From the NCBI GenBank assembly GCA_031279575.1, contig JAITIG010000215.1:1-22998 (forward strand): a stretch of DNA of 22,998 nucleotides, given 5' to 3'. Every line of letters begins with the position of its first letter. Positions within the stretch are counted from its first letter, which is position 1. The notes below the pieces were generated by a model that saw nothing but the letters and a program-made list of their open reading frames with translations, was not told the DNA's origin and did not search any database. Source of the stretch: Bifidobacteriaceae bacterium. GTDB lineage: Bacteria; Actinomycetota; Actinomycetes; Actinomycetales; WQXJ01. Shown here piece by piece: positions 22,936-22,998 of the stretch. A program made the position numbers and the translations under genes.

Positions 22936-22998
22936 TCTCGCTGCGCCGGGGGCCGCCCGCCCAGCTTGCGGGACTGCGGGCCTTGGCCCTCGGGCCCC
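22932..22998 (-). other. Possible C-terminus of a convergent gene (partial)
   Basis: A minus-strand frame open from the window edge ends at TAG (22934-22932), overlapping the ROK stop, and reads GPEGQGPQSRKLGGRPPAQRD. It could be the basic tail of a convergent protein, but at this base composition an open stretch of 21 codons is weak evidence. Otherwise I see nothing in these last 63 bases beyond a GGGCC/GGCCC inverted repeat. Confidence 0.2.

Noticed and set aside
1..22998. tRNA, rRNA, insertion sequences, integrase or attachment sites
   Set aside because: I found no cloverleaf-like or rRNA segments, no transposase or recombinase motifs, and no terminal inverted repeats with target duplications.

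Overview
The window is extremely GC-rich and gene-dense, with mostly GTG/ATG starts (one probable TTG) and many stop/start overlaps. It carries a WhiB-family regulator, a DUF3499 gene, a DUF5719 gene and an actinobacterial MoxR/Ig-FN3 cluster. Together these point to a high-GC Actinomycetota chromosome. I see no sign of phage, plasmid, IS, CRISPR, tRNA or rRNA. Genus-level assignment is not possible from the sequence alone.

Layout. (1) 1-8693, all minus strand and read right to left: a membrane Ser/Thr-kinase-like protein whose catalytic motifs are all lost, a giant membrane-anchored Ig-like/FN3 protein (about 1,980 aa), a MoxR AAA+ ATPase, and the first codons of a further gene, most likely DUF58. 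The order resembles the bifidobacterial kinase-fn3-AAA-DUF58-transglutaminase ('PFNA') cluster. (2) 8893-12465, minus: DUF3499, phosphomannomutase (manB), a Trm112-like zinc protein and S-adenosylhomocysteine hydrolase (ahcY). (3) 12535-13026, plus: a metallopeptidase-family protein that has lost its HExxH motif, divergent from DUF3499. (4) 13051-18196, minus: whiB2-like regulator, a large multi-pass glycosyltransferase and a DUF5719 protein, coupled by 4-nt overlaps. (5) 18385-22935: xylose isomerase and xylulokinase (minus), divergent from a ROK-family repressor (plus), with two operator-like inverted repeats in the shared promoter region.

How it fits together. Regions 2-4 form a conserved actinobacterial neighbourhood linking mannose-phosphate supply, envelope glycan synthesis, methylation turnover (Trm112 and AdoHcy hydrolase) and WhiB control. 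Region 1 looks like an envelope sensing or assembly module: a kinase-fold receptor, a surface Ig/FN3 fibre and a MoxR chaperone. Region 5 is a self-contained xylose catabolic unit with its own repressor.

Most notable points are the pseudokinase heading the Ig/FN3-MoxR cluster, a symmetric pair of apparently leaderless promoters at 12466-12534, a motif shared by the pseudokinase and whiB upstream regions, and a ROK regulator with two long low-complexity additions.
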